From Vagococcus fessus (GTDB taxonomy: Bacteria; Bacillota; Bacilli; Lactobacillales; Vagococcaceae), in the NCBI RefSeq assembly GCF_003987565.1, contig NZ_NGJY01000005.1:57724-121723 (forward strand): DNA of 64,000 nt, given 5' to 3'. Positions 27,045 through 36,226 of the stretch are shown here, in pieces (position 1 is the stretch's first letter; every line of letters begins with the position of its first letter). The notes under the pieces are model-generated. The model was not told the DNA's origin. It searched no databases and saw only the letters and a program-made list of their open reading frames with translations. A program made the translations under genes and the position numbers.

Positions 27045-27788
27045 TTTATAAGTATTTGTTTCTAATTCGAACGCATTAAACATATCGTTCGTTGCATCTT
27101 TATTTTTAACTTTTTTAACAAACTCTCCTTGGACGATTAGGCGATTAGCCCCAGTCGCATCACAAGTAACTAGTGTTACTTCAGTTTTCTTTTTGTGATC
27201 TTCAATAAGGTCAGTACGAGTAGGTTCAACGTATTCTTTATAGGTAACAGTGTAAACATAAATATTCTCTAAATCTGTTAGGTAAATAGTTTGTCCGATT
27301 TGAGCGTTAACTAATGCACCGAAGAGTAAGTTGCGTTCTAACATATTGTGACTAGCTAGCGCATAATTACCTTTTCCCATTTTTTGATCTTCTTTCATTG
27401 TTCCAGCACCAACGATTAGAGAATAATTATCGACACCTTTTAGGATAGGTAAATTCAAACCAATCTCAGGCATCGCTATACCACCAATTGTATAAGCTGT
27501 TTGGTAACCGATGAATCTTGAAGATACGACAGTTTCTAAATCTAATGAAACAACATCTTTAAAATCAAATGAAACGTCTTCTTGTTTTTCATTTTTCTTG
27601 ATTTGTTCAGGAGTGACTTGATGGACTTTATATTTTTCAGTTGTTTTTTCAACGATGACGTCTTTTACTTTATTATTGAATATTAGGAGTAACCCTATTA
27701 GTAACATAATTAAAAGGAGCAGATTGATTAAAATATTTTTTATAATCCGACCTTTAGACTTCTTTTTTTTGTGTTGTTGACGTGACAT
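27042..27788 (-). CDS. srtA: class A sortase
   Basis: 248 residues. One N-terminal hydrophobic anchor (17-37) after a very basic start, then a sortase beta-barrel with catalytic His147 (ASHNML), Cys209 in TLVTC and Arg216 (NRLIVQ). Class A sortases sit in the membrane and attach LPxTG proteins to peptidoglycan. No LPxTG substrate or pilin gene is nearby, so this is the housekeeping type. Its ATG at 27788 follows AGGAGG; the 233-nt gap to the next gene holds divergent promoters. Confidence 0.92.
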   Translation of the reverse strand: MSRQQHKKKKSKGRIIKNILINLLLLIMLLIGLLLIFNNKVKDVIVEKTTEKYKVHQVTPEQIKKNEKQEDVSFDFKDVVSLDLETVVSSRFIGYQTAYTIGGIAMPEIGLNLPILKGVDNYSLIVGAGTMKEDQKMGKGNYALASHNMLERNLLFGALVNAQIGQTIYLTDLENIYVYTVTYKEYVEPTRTDLIEDHKKKTEVTLVTCDATGANRLIVQGEFVKKVKNKDATNDMFNAFELETNTYK

Positions 27789-28021
27789 GTGTTTTTTAAA
27801 CCTCCTATTTTATATGTTCTTCTTGATTATACGCTAACTTTTAACAAAGTGCATCTTAAATAAATGATTATTTTAAAAGAGAAAATTATTACAAAGTTAT
27901 TTCTTGAAAAAATGAAAAAAATTGCTAATGTAATGAAAATTTAATTAATAATTAAACCATTTTAGTTCATAAATAAGGTAGAATAGGATTATAATGAAAA
28001 TAAAGTAGAGGAGGGTAGAAA

Positions 28022-28801
28022 ATGTCGCTTAATTATATATATATTCACTTGGATACAATATCGAATTCGCTTTTTTCTAGGGGATTAAATATTCATGATT
28101 TTTCATCATCAGTATTTGATATTCCGGAAAACATTTTACTACTTGACCCTCATGAGAATGACGGCGAATACGAACCGCATACAGGTTTGCGAGTGATTCG
28201 TGGTCAAAATCAGGTGCTTCGTTATTTCTTCCAAAAATCAAAGCAACGAGAATCTGAAGTGAAATGGATTGATTTTAAAGATATTAACCTTATCCAACAG
28301 TTGACACCGATGGAAATCGCAGAGCTTTTATACTTTGGACACATGAGTTCACAACTTCATTCACCATTTTTTTATAAGCTTCAAAATAATTTTGTGTATT
28401 TTGAAAAGCCTGATGATTTAACAAAAGTGTTTTATCGTCGAATGGATGATTTTTACAAAATTATCAGTGCGAAGCTCGAGAATATCGTGTTTGATAAAAT
28501 CAATCATAAAAAAGGGTTGTTTAAAAAACCAGTAACGGTTAGCAAAATAGAATTTGAAAAAGTTAAAGTGTTGAAAACTGCCTTTCAAGAGGGGTTAGTG
28601 CTGGATGTAAGACAGGCGGGTACAAAAGAAGAGGATTATATCATTCCTTTGTATGTCGTTGAAGACCGTATAAGAAATATTTCTGATCGTGACTTGCGTG
28701 AAGAAAATCGAGTTGGACAAATTGTATATTCGACATCATCTATGTTATGGACGATAGAAGTGACGGATACATGGTTGATTCAAGGGATATCAAAAGTTTA
28801 A
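28022..28801 (+). CDS. conserved hypothetical protein upstream of ddl
   Basis: I do not recognise a family for this 259-residue protein. It lacks a signal peptide and transmembrane segments and is rich in aromatic and charged residues. The N-terminal half contains WIDFKDINLIQQLTPMEIAELLYFGHM, a middle part contains FEKPDDLTKVFYRRMDDFYKII (helical, amphipathic), and the C-terminal third looks like alternating beta strands (VLDVRQAG...DYIIPLYVVED). It starts at ATG 28022 with AGAGGAGGG upstream and has a TATAAT-like element shortly before. It precedes ddl-murF on the same strand but with a possible terminator in between. Confidence 0.82.
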   Translation: MSLNYIYIHLDTISNSLFSRGLNIHDFSSSVFDIPENILLLDPHENDGEYEPHTGLRVIRGQNQVLRYFFQKSKQRESEVKWIDFKDINLIQQLTPMEIAELLYFGHMSSQLHSPFFYKLQNNFVYFEKPDDLTKVFYRRMDDFYKIISAKLENIVFDKINHKKGLFKKPVTVSKIEFEKVKVLKTAFQEGLVLDVRQAGTKEEDYIIPLYVVEDRIRNISDRDLREENRVGQIVYSTSSMLWTIEVTDTWLIQGISKV

Positions 28802-28858
28802 CTAAGAGGGCTTGTATCATATGTGAAAACAAAAACCACTGAGTTAGGCTTTTTTTTG
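28792..28858 (+). terminator. possible large-loop terminator before ddl
   Basis: AAAAGTTTAACTAAG (28792-28806) can pair with CTGAGTTAGGCTTTT (28839-28853) with one mismatch and two G-U, followed by more T. The 32-nt loop is unusually long. Confidence 0.45.
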
Positions 28859-28911
28859 TAAAAAAATATTGGTATAATGAGACAGTCGAGTTTATTAAGG
28901 AGGAACATTAA

Positions 28912-29961
28912 GTGAAAATTATTATCTTATATGGTGGGAAAAGTGCAGAGCATGATATTTCAGTTTTATCAACTTTTTCGATGCTAAAAGCATTTTATTA
29001 TGATTATTATGATGTTCAATTGATATATATTTCAAAAGAGGGCGAGTGGGTAAAAGGTCCATTAGTGAAGTCAGCTCCAGCTACTCAAGATGAGTTATAT
29101 TTAACTGCAGAAACTGGCCAAGTAATTCAACCTTCAGATATTAAAGAGGAAAATAGCATTGTCTTTCCTGTCTTACATGGACCAAATGGTGAAGATGGTA
29201 CAGTTCAAGGGTTACTTGAAGTTTTAGATATGCCATATGTTGGTGCTGGTGTTTTAGCTAGTGCGTGTGGTATGGATAAAATTATGACAAAATATATCCT
29301 GCAACAAATTGGTATTCCTCAAGTGCCTTATGTTTCAGTTTCTAAAACAATCTGGAAAGAAACACCTGAAGAAATCTTTAACCAATGTGAGGGGTCGTTA
29401 GTTTACCCAATGTACATCAAACCCGCTAATATGGGGTCAAGTGTTGGAATTAATAAGGCTGAAGATAGAGATTCTCTAGAGGCGGCTATTAATGAAGCCT
29501 TCTTGTATGACCAACGTGTGGTCGTTGAGCAAGGGATTGAGGCACGTGAAATCGAAATCGCTGTGTTAGGTAATGAAGAGGTAAGAACAACATTAGCAGG
29601 TGAAGTTGTAAAAACTGTAGATTTTTATGACTATGAATCTAAATATTTAGATAATAGTGCGACACTTCAAATTCCGGCAGATATTCCGGAAGAAGTACAT
29701 GAAAAAGCCCGTCAATATGCTAAACAGGCTTATCTATCTTTAGACGGCAGTGGGTTAAGTCGCTGTGATTTCTTCTTAACAAGTAATAATGAATTATTCT
29801 TGAATGAAGTTAATACTATGCCTGGTTTTACACCATTTAGTATGTATCCATTATTATGGGAAAATATGGGGATTAAGTATGGTGATTTGATTGAAGAATT
29901 AATTCAACTAGGTTTAATGCGCCACAAGCAACGCCAAGCATTATCAATTACACATGACTAA
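28912..29961 (+). CDS. ddl: D-alanine--D-alanine ligase
   Basis: 349 residues, ATP-grasp enzyme joining two D-Ala for peptidoglycan precursors. N-terminal GGKSAEHDISVLS, ATP-grasp core YPMYIKPANMGSSVGI (about 165-180), and the C-terminal metal site GLSRCDFFLT...FLNEVNTMPGFT are intact. The omega-loop region FYDYESKY (238-245) keeps Tyr at its last position, as in D-Ala-D-Ala ligases, whereas D-lactate-type ligases usually have Phe; this suggests normal glycopeptide-sensitive precursors. Start GTG 28912 with AAGGAGGAAC. A terminator separates it from murF, which continues the same pathway. Confidence 0.96.
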   Translation: MKIIILYGGKSAEHDISVLSTFSMLKAFYYDYYDVQLIYISKEGEWVKGPLVKSAPATQDELYLTAETGQVIQPSDIKEENSIVFPVLHGPNGEDGTVQGLLEVLDMPYVGAGVLASACGMDKIMTKYILQQIGIPQVPYVSVSKTIWKETPEEIFNQCEGSLVYPMYIKPANMGSSVGINKAEDRDSLEAAINEAFLYDQRVVVEQGIEAREIEIAVLGNEEVRTTLAGEVVKTVDFYDYESKYLDNSATLQIPADIPEEVHEKARQYAKQAYLSLDGSGLSRCDFFLTSNNELFLNEVNTMPGFTPFSMYPLLWENMGIKYGDLIEELIQLGLMRHKQRQALSITHD

Positions 29962-29970
29962 CAAAATAAA

Positions 29971-30000
29971 AAGCTGAACGCCAATCGTTCAGTTTTTTTT
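29971..30000 (+). terminator. rho-independent terminator after ddl
   Basis: CTGAACG / CGTTCAG with loop CCAAT, extended by A-T and G-U, then T8. Confidence 0.85.
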
Positions 30001-30021
30001 GGTAAAGGGTGAACAATTAAG

Positions 30022-31401
30022 ATGACAATAACAATTAAAGAATTAGCTAAAGTGGTAGATGCCAAAAATGACTGGCAGAAATGGGAAAGTTTAACAATTA
30101 ATTCAGTAGAATTTGATACTAGAAAAGTAACAGAAGGATCACTATTTGTACCATTACAAGGTGGTGCAAGAGATGGGCATGAGTTTATTAAGGTAGCTGC
30201 CGATAACGGTGCAGTATTGTCATTATGGGCTGCTAATCAAGGTGTTGAAAACCAAGTTATCCCAACATTAGTGGTAGAAGATACGCTAGTAGCGATGCAA
30301 GAAATAGCAAAATTCTATTTGAAAAAAATTGGACCAAAAGTTATTGGAATTACGGGAAGTAATGGTAAAACAACGACTAAAGATATGGTGGAGGGGGTAC
30401 TTTCACAACAATTCAAAACATACAAAACACAAGGGAATTTTAATAATCAAATTGGCTTGCCTTACACTATTTTGAGCATGCCATCAGATACAGAGATGCT
30501 TGTTTTAGAGATGGGTATGAACGGATTTAATGAGATTGAAGAATTAAGTTTAATCGGTGAACCAGATGTAGCGGCTATTACTATGATTGGGGAGTCACAC
30601 CTTGAATTCTTAGGTACTCGTAAGGGGATTGCCCAAGCTAAAATGGAGATTACATCAGGTCTTAAAAAAGAGGGATTGCTTGTTGTTCCAAGTGATGAAC
30701 CTCTATTAGAGTCATTCTTAGAAGAAACATCACAAGAAGTTAAAACATTTGGCTTTGACGAAGTTAGTGATGTTAAAGGGCTCATTACAGAAGAAACACG
30801 AACAAGCACGTCATTTACTGTTAATTTAACAGCAGATCAAGTTTTAACTATTCCAGTATTAGGAAGTTATAACGTGAAAAATGCTCTAATTGCGACGACT
30901 ATTGGGGACTATTTTGGACTATCAGCAGATAAGATTGCCAAGGGTTTAATGATGATGAACCTAACTCAAAGTCGTACTGAGTGGTTAACAGCAGCTAATG
31001 GCGCTGAAATATTAAGTGACGTATACAATGCTAATCCAACTGCGATGTCATTGGTTCTTCAAGCGTTTGAAGGTCTTCCTTGTGAAGGTGAAAAATTAGT
31101 AGTATTAGCAGATATGGGAGAATTAGGTGATACTGCGAAGGAATTACACGAAAGTATTGCGGAGTTTATTCATGCGGATAAAATCGCTCACGTTTACTTA
31201 TATGGAACTCAGATGGCAGCATTAGCTGATAAACTTAAAGAAGAATTCCCTGAAACACGACTGCATCACTACGCTCCAGAAGAAAAAGAAGAGTTAGCTA
31301 AAGCTGTTAAAGAGCAATTGGAATCAGAAGATATGGTTGTTCTTAAAGGAAGCAACAGCATGAAATTAATTGAAATAGTTGAAAAGCTTGTTGAAAATTA
31401 A
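30022..31401 (+). CDS. murF: UDP-N-acetylmuramoyl-tripeptide--D-alanyl-D-alanine ligase
   Basis: 459 residues, Mur ligase. N-terminal substrate domain (SVEFDTRKVTEGSLFVPLQG), the ATP-binding P-loop GITGSNGKTTTKDMV near 110, central domain with EMGMNGFNEIEEL, and the C-terminal domain with DVYNANPTAMSLVL. It adds the D-Ala-D-Ala dipeptide made by Ddl to the UDP-MurNAc-tripeptide in the cytoplasm. ddl and murF are adjacent as in enterococci; the ddl terminator lies between, so readthrough or a weak local promoter is needed. Confidence 0.96.
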   Translation: MTITIKELAKVVDAKNDWQKWESLTINSVEFDTRKVTEGSLFVPLQGGARDGHEFIKVAADNGAVLSLWAANQGVENQVIPTLVVEDTLVAMQEIAKFYLKKIGPKVIGITGSNGKTTTKDMVEGVLSQQFKTYKTQGNFNNQIGLPYTILSMPSDTEMLVLEMGMNGFNEIEELSLIGEPDVAAITMIGESHLEFLGTRKGIAQAKMEITSGLKKEGLLVVPSDEPLLESFLEETSQEVKTFGFDEVSDVKGLITEETRTSTSFTVNLTADQVLTIPVLGSYNVKNALIATTIGDYFGLSADKIAKGLMMMNLTQSRTEWLTAANGAEILSDVYNANPTAMSLVLQAFEGLPCEGEKLVVLADMGELGDTAKELHESIAEFIHADKIAHVYLYGTQMAALADKLKEEFPETRLHHYAPEEKEELAKAVKEQLESEDMVVLKGSNSMKLIEIVEKLVEN

Positions 31402-31413
31402 AAGCTCTTTTCA

Positions 31414-31442
31414 TTGTAAATGCTAATAGTCCATGCTATACT
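31414..31442 (+). promoter_or_regulatory. promoter of the cshA-like helicase gene
   Basis: -35 TTGTAA (31414-31419), 17-nt spacer, -10 TATACT (31437-31442). The predicted leader is about 97 nt before the TTG start and includes a hairpin ACACAGA/TTCTGTGT (31470-31488), in keeping with leaders of cold-inducible helicase genes, though function is not shown. Confidence 0.65.
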
Positions 31443-31545
31443 TGGACAGATGTGGACATTTAATAAATACACAGAGGGATTCTGTGTGGATATATGTAAA
31501 TAAATAATAAATATAATGATCGTAAAGACATTAGGAGGATATCAT

Positions 31546-33177
31546 TTGAAATTTGAAGAATTAGATTTATCACCTGAATTACTAGCAGCTATTACCCGTG
31601 CGGGATTTGAAGAAGCAACACCAGTTCAAGCTGGTACTATTCCCTTAGCATTAGAAGGAAGAGACGTTATTGGTCAAGCACAGACAGGTACTGGTAAAAC
31701 AGCTGCATTCGGGTTGCCGATGTTAGAGAAGATTGATACAAGTAAACGTATGGTTCAAGGTTTAGTTATTGCGCCAACACGTGAGTTAGCAATCCAAACA
31801 CAAGAAGAATTATTCCGTTTAGGTAAAGATAAAAAAATCCGCGTTCAAGCGGTATACGGTGGGGCTGATATCGGTCGCCAAATCCGTACATTAAAAGATG
31901 GTCCGCACATTGTTGTCGGAACACCTGGTCGTTTGATTGATCATATTAACCGTAAAACGTTAAAATTAGAAACTGTTGAAACATTAGTTTTAGATGAAGC
32001 AGATGAAATGTTAAACATGGGATTCCTGGAAGATATCGAAATGATTATTTCTAAAGTTCCAGCAACTCGTCAAACATTATTATTCTCAGCAACTATGCCT
32101 GACCCAATTAAACGTATTGGTGTTAAGTTCATGAAGAACCCTGAGCACGTTGCCATTAAAAATAAAGAAATGACAGCTAATTTAATTGATCAATACTATG
32201 TACGTAGTAAAGATTTCGAAAAATTCGATATCATGACTCGTTTATTAGATGTTCAAACACCAGAACTTACAATTGTTTTTGGTCGTACAAAACGTCGTGT
32301 TGATGAATTAGCACGTGGTTTAGAGTTACGCGGTTACAAAGCTGAAGGAATCCATGGTGATTTATCACAGCAAAAACGTATGAGCGTTTTACGTGCGTTT
32401 AAAGGTGGCCAATTAGATATCTTAGTTGCGACAGATGTTGCAGCACGTGGTTTAGATATTTCAGGCGTTACTCATGTATACAACTATGACATTCCACAAG
32501 ATCCAGAAAGCTACGTTCACCGTATTGGACGTACTGGTCGTGCTGGTAAAGAAGGTCTTTCAGTTACATTTGTAACACCAAACGAAATGAGCTACTTAAA
32601 CGTTATTGAAAACTTAACTAAGAAAAAAATGACACCATTACGTCCACCTTCACAAAAAGAAGCAATGGCTGGACAAATCGGAGCTGCGATTGAAACAATT
32701 CAATCACAATTCGAAGGTGCTGACTTAGAAGAATATACGACAGCTGCTAGTGATTTAGTTGCTCAATATTCAGCAGAAGAATTAGCAGGAATGTTAATTA
32801 AAACTGTTGCTAAAGAAAGTTCAACTGAAGTACCAGTTAAAATCACTCCAGAACGCCCATTACCTGGTGGTAAACGTGGCGGTGGTGGAAACCGTGGCGG
32901 CGGAAGCCGTGGCGGTAATCGTGGTGGCGGAAGCCGTGGCGGTAACTACCGTGGAAACCGTGAAGGCGGCAACCGTGGTGGACGTGGCGAAGGCCGTGGA
33001 AAAGATAATAAAGAAGGCAATCGCGGTGGCGAACGTCGTCGTAACTGGGAAAATAAAGACAAACAACAAGGTGGCGAACGTCGTCGTTCAGAACCTCGTA
33101 AGTCTGATGCTAACAAAGGTGGCGGCAACCCTAAAAAAGGGAAACGCGATTTCGTTATCAGAACTGGTAACAAATAA
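31546..33177 (+). CDS. cshA: DEAD-box RNA helicase, CshA type
   Basis: 543 residues. Q-motif (GFEEATPVQ), Walker A AQTGTGKT near 45, DEAD box near 150, SAT, and [10 protein letters not shown] near 325. Residues about 440-515 are an Arg-Gly-rich low-complexity RNA-binding tail, encoded by GGTGGC-type repeats. CshA works in the RNA degradosome and in ribosome assembly at low temperature. I start at TTG 31546 (AGGAGG at 31532-31537); the upstream ATG at 31516 would place the ribosome binding site inside the coding region. Strong codon bias suggests high expression. Confidence 0.94.
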   Translation: MKFEELDLSPELLAAITRAGFEEATPVQAGTIPLALEGRDVIGQAQTGTGKTAAFGLPMLEKIDTSKRMVQGLVIAPTRELAIQTQEELFRLGKDKKIRVQAVYGGADIGRQIRTLKDGPHIVVGTPGRLIDHINRKTLKLETVETLVLDEADEMLNMGFLEDIEMIISKVPATRQTLLFSATMPDPIKRIGVKFMKNPEHVAIKNKEMTANLIDQYYVRSKDFEKFDIMTRLLDVQTPELTIVFGRTKRRVDELARGLELRGYKAEGIHGDLSQQKRMSVLRAFKGGQLDILVATDVAARGLDISGVTHVYNYDIPQDPESYVHRIGRTGRAGKEGLSVTFVTPNEMSYLNVIENLTKKKMTPLRPPSQKEAMAGQIGAAIETIQSQFEGADLEEYTTAASDLVAQYSAEELAGMLIKTVAKESSTEVPVKITPERPLPGGKRGGGGNRGGGSRGGNRGGGSRGGNYRGNREGGNRGGRGEGRGKDNKEGNRGGERRRNWENKDKQQGGERRRSEPRKSDANKGGGNPKKGKRDFVIRTGNK

Positions 33178-33186
33178 TTAAATTTT

Positions 33187-33221
33187 AAAACGGTGAAAGT
33201 TTCTACTTTCACCGTTTTTTT
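33187..33221 (+). terminator. rho-independent terminator after cshA
   Basis: Perfect 14-nt arms AAAACGGTGAAAGT (33187-33200) and ACTTTCACCGTTTT (33205-33218), loop TTCT, and T-run. A TATAAT for the next gene (33223-33228) overlaps the end. Confidence 0.92.
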
Positions 33222-33260
33222 GTATAATGGAAAAGGAATCGTAGAATCGAGGGATGTTAA

Positions 33261-33611
33261 GTGATAAGAGGGATTGGATTAGATGTAGTAGAGATAGATC
33301 GTATGAAAACAATCGTTTCAGATAAACCATTATTTATTTCACGTGTCTTAACTGAAAATGAGGTTAAGGTATTTGAGTCGTTGGGTGATAAGCGTAAAGT
33401 CGAGTTTCTGGCTGGTCGATTTGCCTGTAAAGAAGCATTTTCTAAAGCTTATGGGACAGGAATTGGGGAGGTTGGATTTCAAGACATTGAGGTTTTATCG
33501 CTTGAGTCAGGTCAACCTGTTGTGACAAAGTCGCCTTTTGAGGGAAAGTGTTGGGTGTCTATTTCTCATACTGCTGATGTAGCTATAGCACAAATTATTT
33601 TAGAAGGATAA
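33261..33611 (+). CDS. acpS: holo-[acyl-carrier-protein] synthase
   Basis: 116 residues. IRGIGLDVVEIDR at the start carries the Mg-binding Asp8, and RFACKEAFSKAYGTGIG carries the catalytic Glu. It transfers 4'-phosphopantetheine from CoA to acyl carrier protein; the acpP gene is at 54.5 kb in this window. Start GTG 33261 with GAGGGATG upstream. In many relatives alr (alanine racemase) follows directly; here a terminator and a convergent hypothetical gene follow instead. Confidence 0.95.
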   Translation: MIRGIGLDVVEIDRMKTIVSDKPLFISRVLTENEVKVFESLGDKRKVEFLAGRFACKEAFSKAYGTGIGEVGFQDIEVLSLESGQPVVTKSPFEGKCWVSISHTADVAIAQIILEG

Positions 33612-33616
33612 TAAAA

Positions 33617-33651
33617 AAAGCTAACTCGATAAACTGGAGTTAGCTTTTTTC
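33617..33651. terminator. bidirectional terminator after acpS
   Basis: AAAGCTAACTC (33617-33627) pairs with GAGTTAGCTTT (33637-33647) around GATAAACTG. A-run on the left, T-run on the right; the right arm overlaps the end of the convergent gene. Confidence 0.85.
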
Positions 33652-34023
33652 TAATTGTTGTTGAGAAGTATCAGTTTGCTTAGATTTTAAGAAACTTATT
33701 TTTTTGATATGTCTGACAGGAATCATTCTGATTTTGTCAGTTTGTTCATCGGTTAATATAACCATATCAGTATTATTCGGGCTGCGTTTTAGCTTGCCAT
33801 ATGTCGTTTCAAAAGCAGATTCTGTTGCTTCTCGCTTGTTAGCAAGCTGAAGGACAACGAATGATTGTTGTGAACAGGCTATATCGATTTGTTTTAAAAG
33901 TTGAGCCTGTTCTTTCCTAAGTTTAGGATTATCATCTAAAAAGGATGCGAGAAATTTTTGAGAAGAGTCAGAAATCTTTTTTGTTAATTGTTTCATATTT
34001 TTGATTGATGTTTCTTTTGCCAA
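33640..34023 (-). CDS. hypothetical protein, predicted cytoplasmic
   Basis: No family recognised. 127 residues from a TTG start at 34023, with GGAGG eight bases upstream; a GTG at 34032 is possible but overlaps that ribosome binding site. Residues 1-50 are predicted helical and strongly charged (KETSIKNMKQLTKKISDSSQKF...), and the second half has beta-like segments (DMVILTDEQTDKIRMIPVRHIKKI) that resemble small regulators with a YolD-like or SH3-like strand pattern, but I cannot assign it. The C-terminal tail is Gln/Ser/Thr-rich. A single gene in convergent orientation to acpS. Confidence 0.72.
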   Translation of the reverse strand: MAKETSIKNMKQLTKKISDSSQKFLASFLDDNPKLRKEQAQLLKQIDIACSQQSFVVLQLANKREATESAFETTYGKLKRSPNNTDMVILTDEQTDKIRMIPVRHIKKISFLKSKQTDTSQQQLEKS

Positions 34024-34143
34024 ATAACTCACCTCCGACGGTTGTTTTGTTAGTTAAACATATTATACAAAAAAGGTGATTAATAAGTCAAATATATTAC
34101 TATTTCTTTACGGTTGCCTTGTATTACCTAGTAGAGTTGGGAA

Positions 34144-34172
34144 TTCACCTGCTCTAATAGGTGTGCTATACT
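34144..34172 (+). promoter_or_regulatory. promoter of the patatin gene with inverted repeat in the spacer
   Basis: -35 TTCACC (34144-34149), 17-nt spacer, -10 TATACT (34167-34172). The inverted repeat CACCT-N8-AGGTG (34146-34163) begins in the -35 and fills most of the spacer, so a dimeric regulator could bind here. Confidence 0.6.
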
Positions 34173-34203
34173 TTATTTAGTAGTGTTTTAAGGGGGACGT
34201 AAT

Positions 34204-35979
34204 ATGAGAATTATTAAATTGAATTGTTACAATGAAAGTGAACTGATACAGGTTGGTAAAAAAATGACACAACTTTTTCCGCATTGTCCCTCGCATGGAG
34301 TAGCAAGAAAAAGAATTGTAGACAGATTAATGTCATCTTTGGATACTGTAAAAGTCATGGGTGTTGAGGATGGAAATAAATTAGTCGGTGTGATCGGGTA
34401 TGAGCTTTATGAAGACACGATGATTGTGACAGATTTTTTAATTTTACCAAGTAAGCTAAAGAAAAATAAAGGCATTACTTTTTGGCTAGAAATGTTAGAA
34501 TCAACTGCTAAAACAAATCGATTTAAACATATAGAGATTAAACTCGCAATAAATGACGTAGCTATCGTGGCGAAATCTAAGATTCTAGGTTATGAGTTTT
34601 CACAAATTTCTCAAGGTGAGTATATTCTTTCGAAAACGTTATCCTTTCATACAGGTTTAGTATTGGCTGGTGGTGGTGCAAGAGGCGCTTATCAGGTTGG
34701 TGTTTGGAAAGCTTTGGAAGAGATGGGGATTGAGTTTGAATTGGTTTGTGGGACCTCTGTTGGAGCACTTAACGGTGGACTTATATTACAAGGAGATTAT
34801 GAACAAGCGAAAAAGATGTGGGCTGAAATTGATACAGGGAAAATTTTAAGTTATCAAGGTAACCAGAATGACGATAACTTTTCATTGCAAAAAATGTTAA
34901 AAGAGGTTCAAAATCTTGTGAAATCTGCTATTGAAAATCAAGGCGTAAGCACAAAACCTCTTAAAGAGTTAATACTAGAGTTGATTGATGATGAGAAAAT
35001 GTATAATCAACCTAAAGAATTGTATCTCTGTACTACTCAGTTACCACTCATGAAAGAGGTTGTTATACCGCTTAAAGAAACACCAAAAGGAGAATTTTCA
35101 AATTGGTTGTTGGCATCAGCTTCGTTTTTTCCCGCGATGGAAGCGACGGAAATAAACGGGACCTATTATGTCGATGGTGGTTATAGAAATAACATACCAG
35201 TAGATGTTGCATTGGAACATGGTGCAACTGAATTGATTGTTGTAAATGTGAAAGGTCCTGGCGTAACTAAACTTCATTCGTATAAAGAAAGTTTACCTCA
35301 AATTACTATTTCTAGTCCATGGAGTCTAGGTACTGTTCTGTTATTTGATGGTGCTAGGTCACAATTTAACATTGATTTAGGTTATTTGGAGGCTAAGAAG
35401 GCTTTCGGTGAGTACTGTGGACATTGGTACACATTTGATCATGAATTAACAGATGAGTCCGTTGTTCAAATTTATGACTGGCTAGTAGAAGCTATTGAGC
35501 TTAATTTGTCAGAAAATGAAAGAGAAGTTTTAGAAACGGATCAACTTATTCAAAGTTTTGTGACAAAAATACGTAAGTTTTATAATGACAGGGTAACTAT
35601 AGAAACATCAGGTTTGTTTATCTTAGAATTTGTTGCAAAAATTGTGGGGGTATTACCCACTCGGCTTTATACTGTAGAAACGCTCTTAGACGCTGTCAAA
35701 GAGCAGTTGAGAACAGATTGGCAAGGAGGGTTAGGGGAGGAAGAATCAATGTTGTTATCTTTGAATGAATGGCTGAAAGACTACATTGATGGACTCCCCC
35801 TTCCGAGTGAAAAACAACAAGTTATTTATCTCAATCGATTGTTGAAATCAAAAGAAAAAGAAGGGAAATTGAGTTCAGTTATTACCTTTGCACCAAAAAT
35901 TTATTTAGCTGCAAAAGTAATTAATTGGCTTGAAATGACTCTGGATGAGGAGGAAAAAAAAGATGGCACAAGAGTTTAG
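34204..35979 (+). CDS. patatin-like phospholipase fused to an N-terminal GNAT-like domain
   Basis: 591 residues. The first ~145 look like a GNAT acetyltransferase fold ([57 protein letters not shown]). A patatin domain follows: oxyanion loop [11 protein letters not shown] near 156, nucleophile Ser in GTSVG near 185, catalytic Asp in [10 protein letters not shown] near 324. Both halves of the Ser-Asp dyad are present, so lipid acyl hydrolase activity is plausible. The remaining 200 residues are helical and unassigned. Whether the GNAT part binds acetyl-CoA is unclear: I do not see a clean Q/RxxGxG/A loop. It overlaps the following PC4-like gene by 17 nt. Confidence 0.88.
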   Translation: MRIIKLNCYNESELIQVGKKMTQLFPHCPSHGVARKRIVDRLMSSLDTVKVMGVEDGNKLVGVIGYELYEDTMIVTDFLILPSKLKKNKGITFWLEMLESTAKTNRFKHIEIKLAINDVAIVAKSKILGYEFSQISQGEYILSKTLSFHTGLVLAGGGARGAYQVGVWKALEEMGIEFELVCGTSVGALNGGLILQGDYEQAKKMWAEIDTGKILSYQGNQNDDNFSLQKMLKEVQNLVKSAIENQGVSTKPLKELILELIDDEKMYNQPKELYLCTTQLPLMKEVVIPLKETPKGEFSNWLLASASFFPAMEATEINGTYYVDGGYRNNIPVDVALEHGATELIVVNVKGPGVTKLHSYKESLPQITISSPWSLGTVLLFDGARSQFNIDLGYLEAKKAFGEYCGHWYTFDHELTDESVVQIYDWLVEAIELNLSENEREVLETDQLIQSFVTKIRKFYNDRVTIETSGLFILEFVAKIVGVLPTRLYTVETLLDAVKEQLRTDWQGGLGEEESMLLSLNEWLKDYIDGLPLPSEKQQVIYLNRLLKSKEKEGKLSSVITFAPKIYLAAKVINWLEMTLDEEEKKDGTRV

Positions 35980-36184
35980 TTATGAAATTATAGAAGAAAT
36001 TGGTGTTCTTTCAGAAAATCCGAAAGGTTGGCGTAAGGAGCTAAATTTAATCAGTTGGAATGGACGACCACCAAAATTTGACTTACGTGAATGGGCACCT
36101 GACCATGAAAAAATGGGGAAAGGTGTAACCTTAAGTAATGAAGAGTTAGCAGAGTTAAAAAAAGCATTATTGGATATGGAATAA
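35963..36184 (+). CDS. YdbC-type PC4/p15-like single-stranded nucleic acid binding protein
   Basis: A 73-residue protein matching the YdbC family of PC4-like ssDNA-binding proteins: [29 protein letters not shown]...[34 protein letters not shown], with alternating strands and a C-terminal helix. The homologue from Lactococcus binds single-stranded DNA as a dimer. ATG 35963 has GAGGAGG upstream, inside the end of the patatin gene, so translation is likely coupled. Confidence 0.85.
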   Translation: MAQEFSYEIIEEIGVLSENPKGWRKELNLISWNGRPPKFDLREWAPDHEKMGKGVTLSNEELAELKKALLDME

Positions 36185-36226
36185 TAAGGTAAGTGATAGT
36201 TAGATGATAAAAAGGAGCCCTGTCGC

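Noticed and set aside
32870..33130. GGTGGC tandem repeats as a minisatellite or CRISPR-like array
   Set aside because: They are in frame with an Arg-Gly-rich helicase tail and lack regular spacers.
32807..33212. Several overlapping frames on both strands at the end of cshA
   Set aside because: They are by-products of the repetitive GGTGGC/CGTGGC coding for the Arg-Gly tail.
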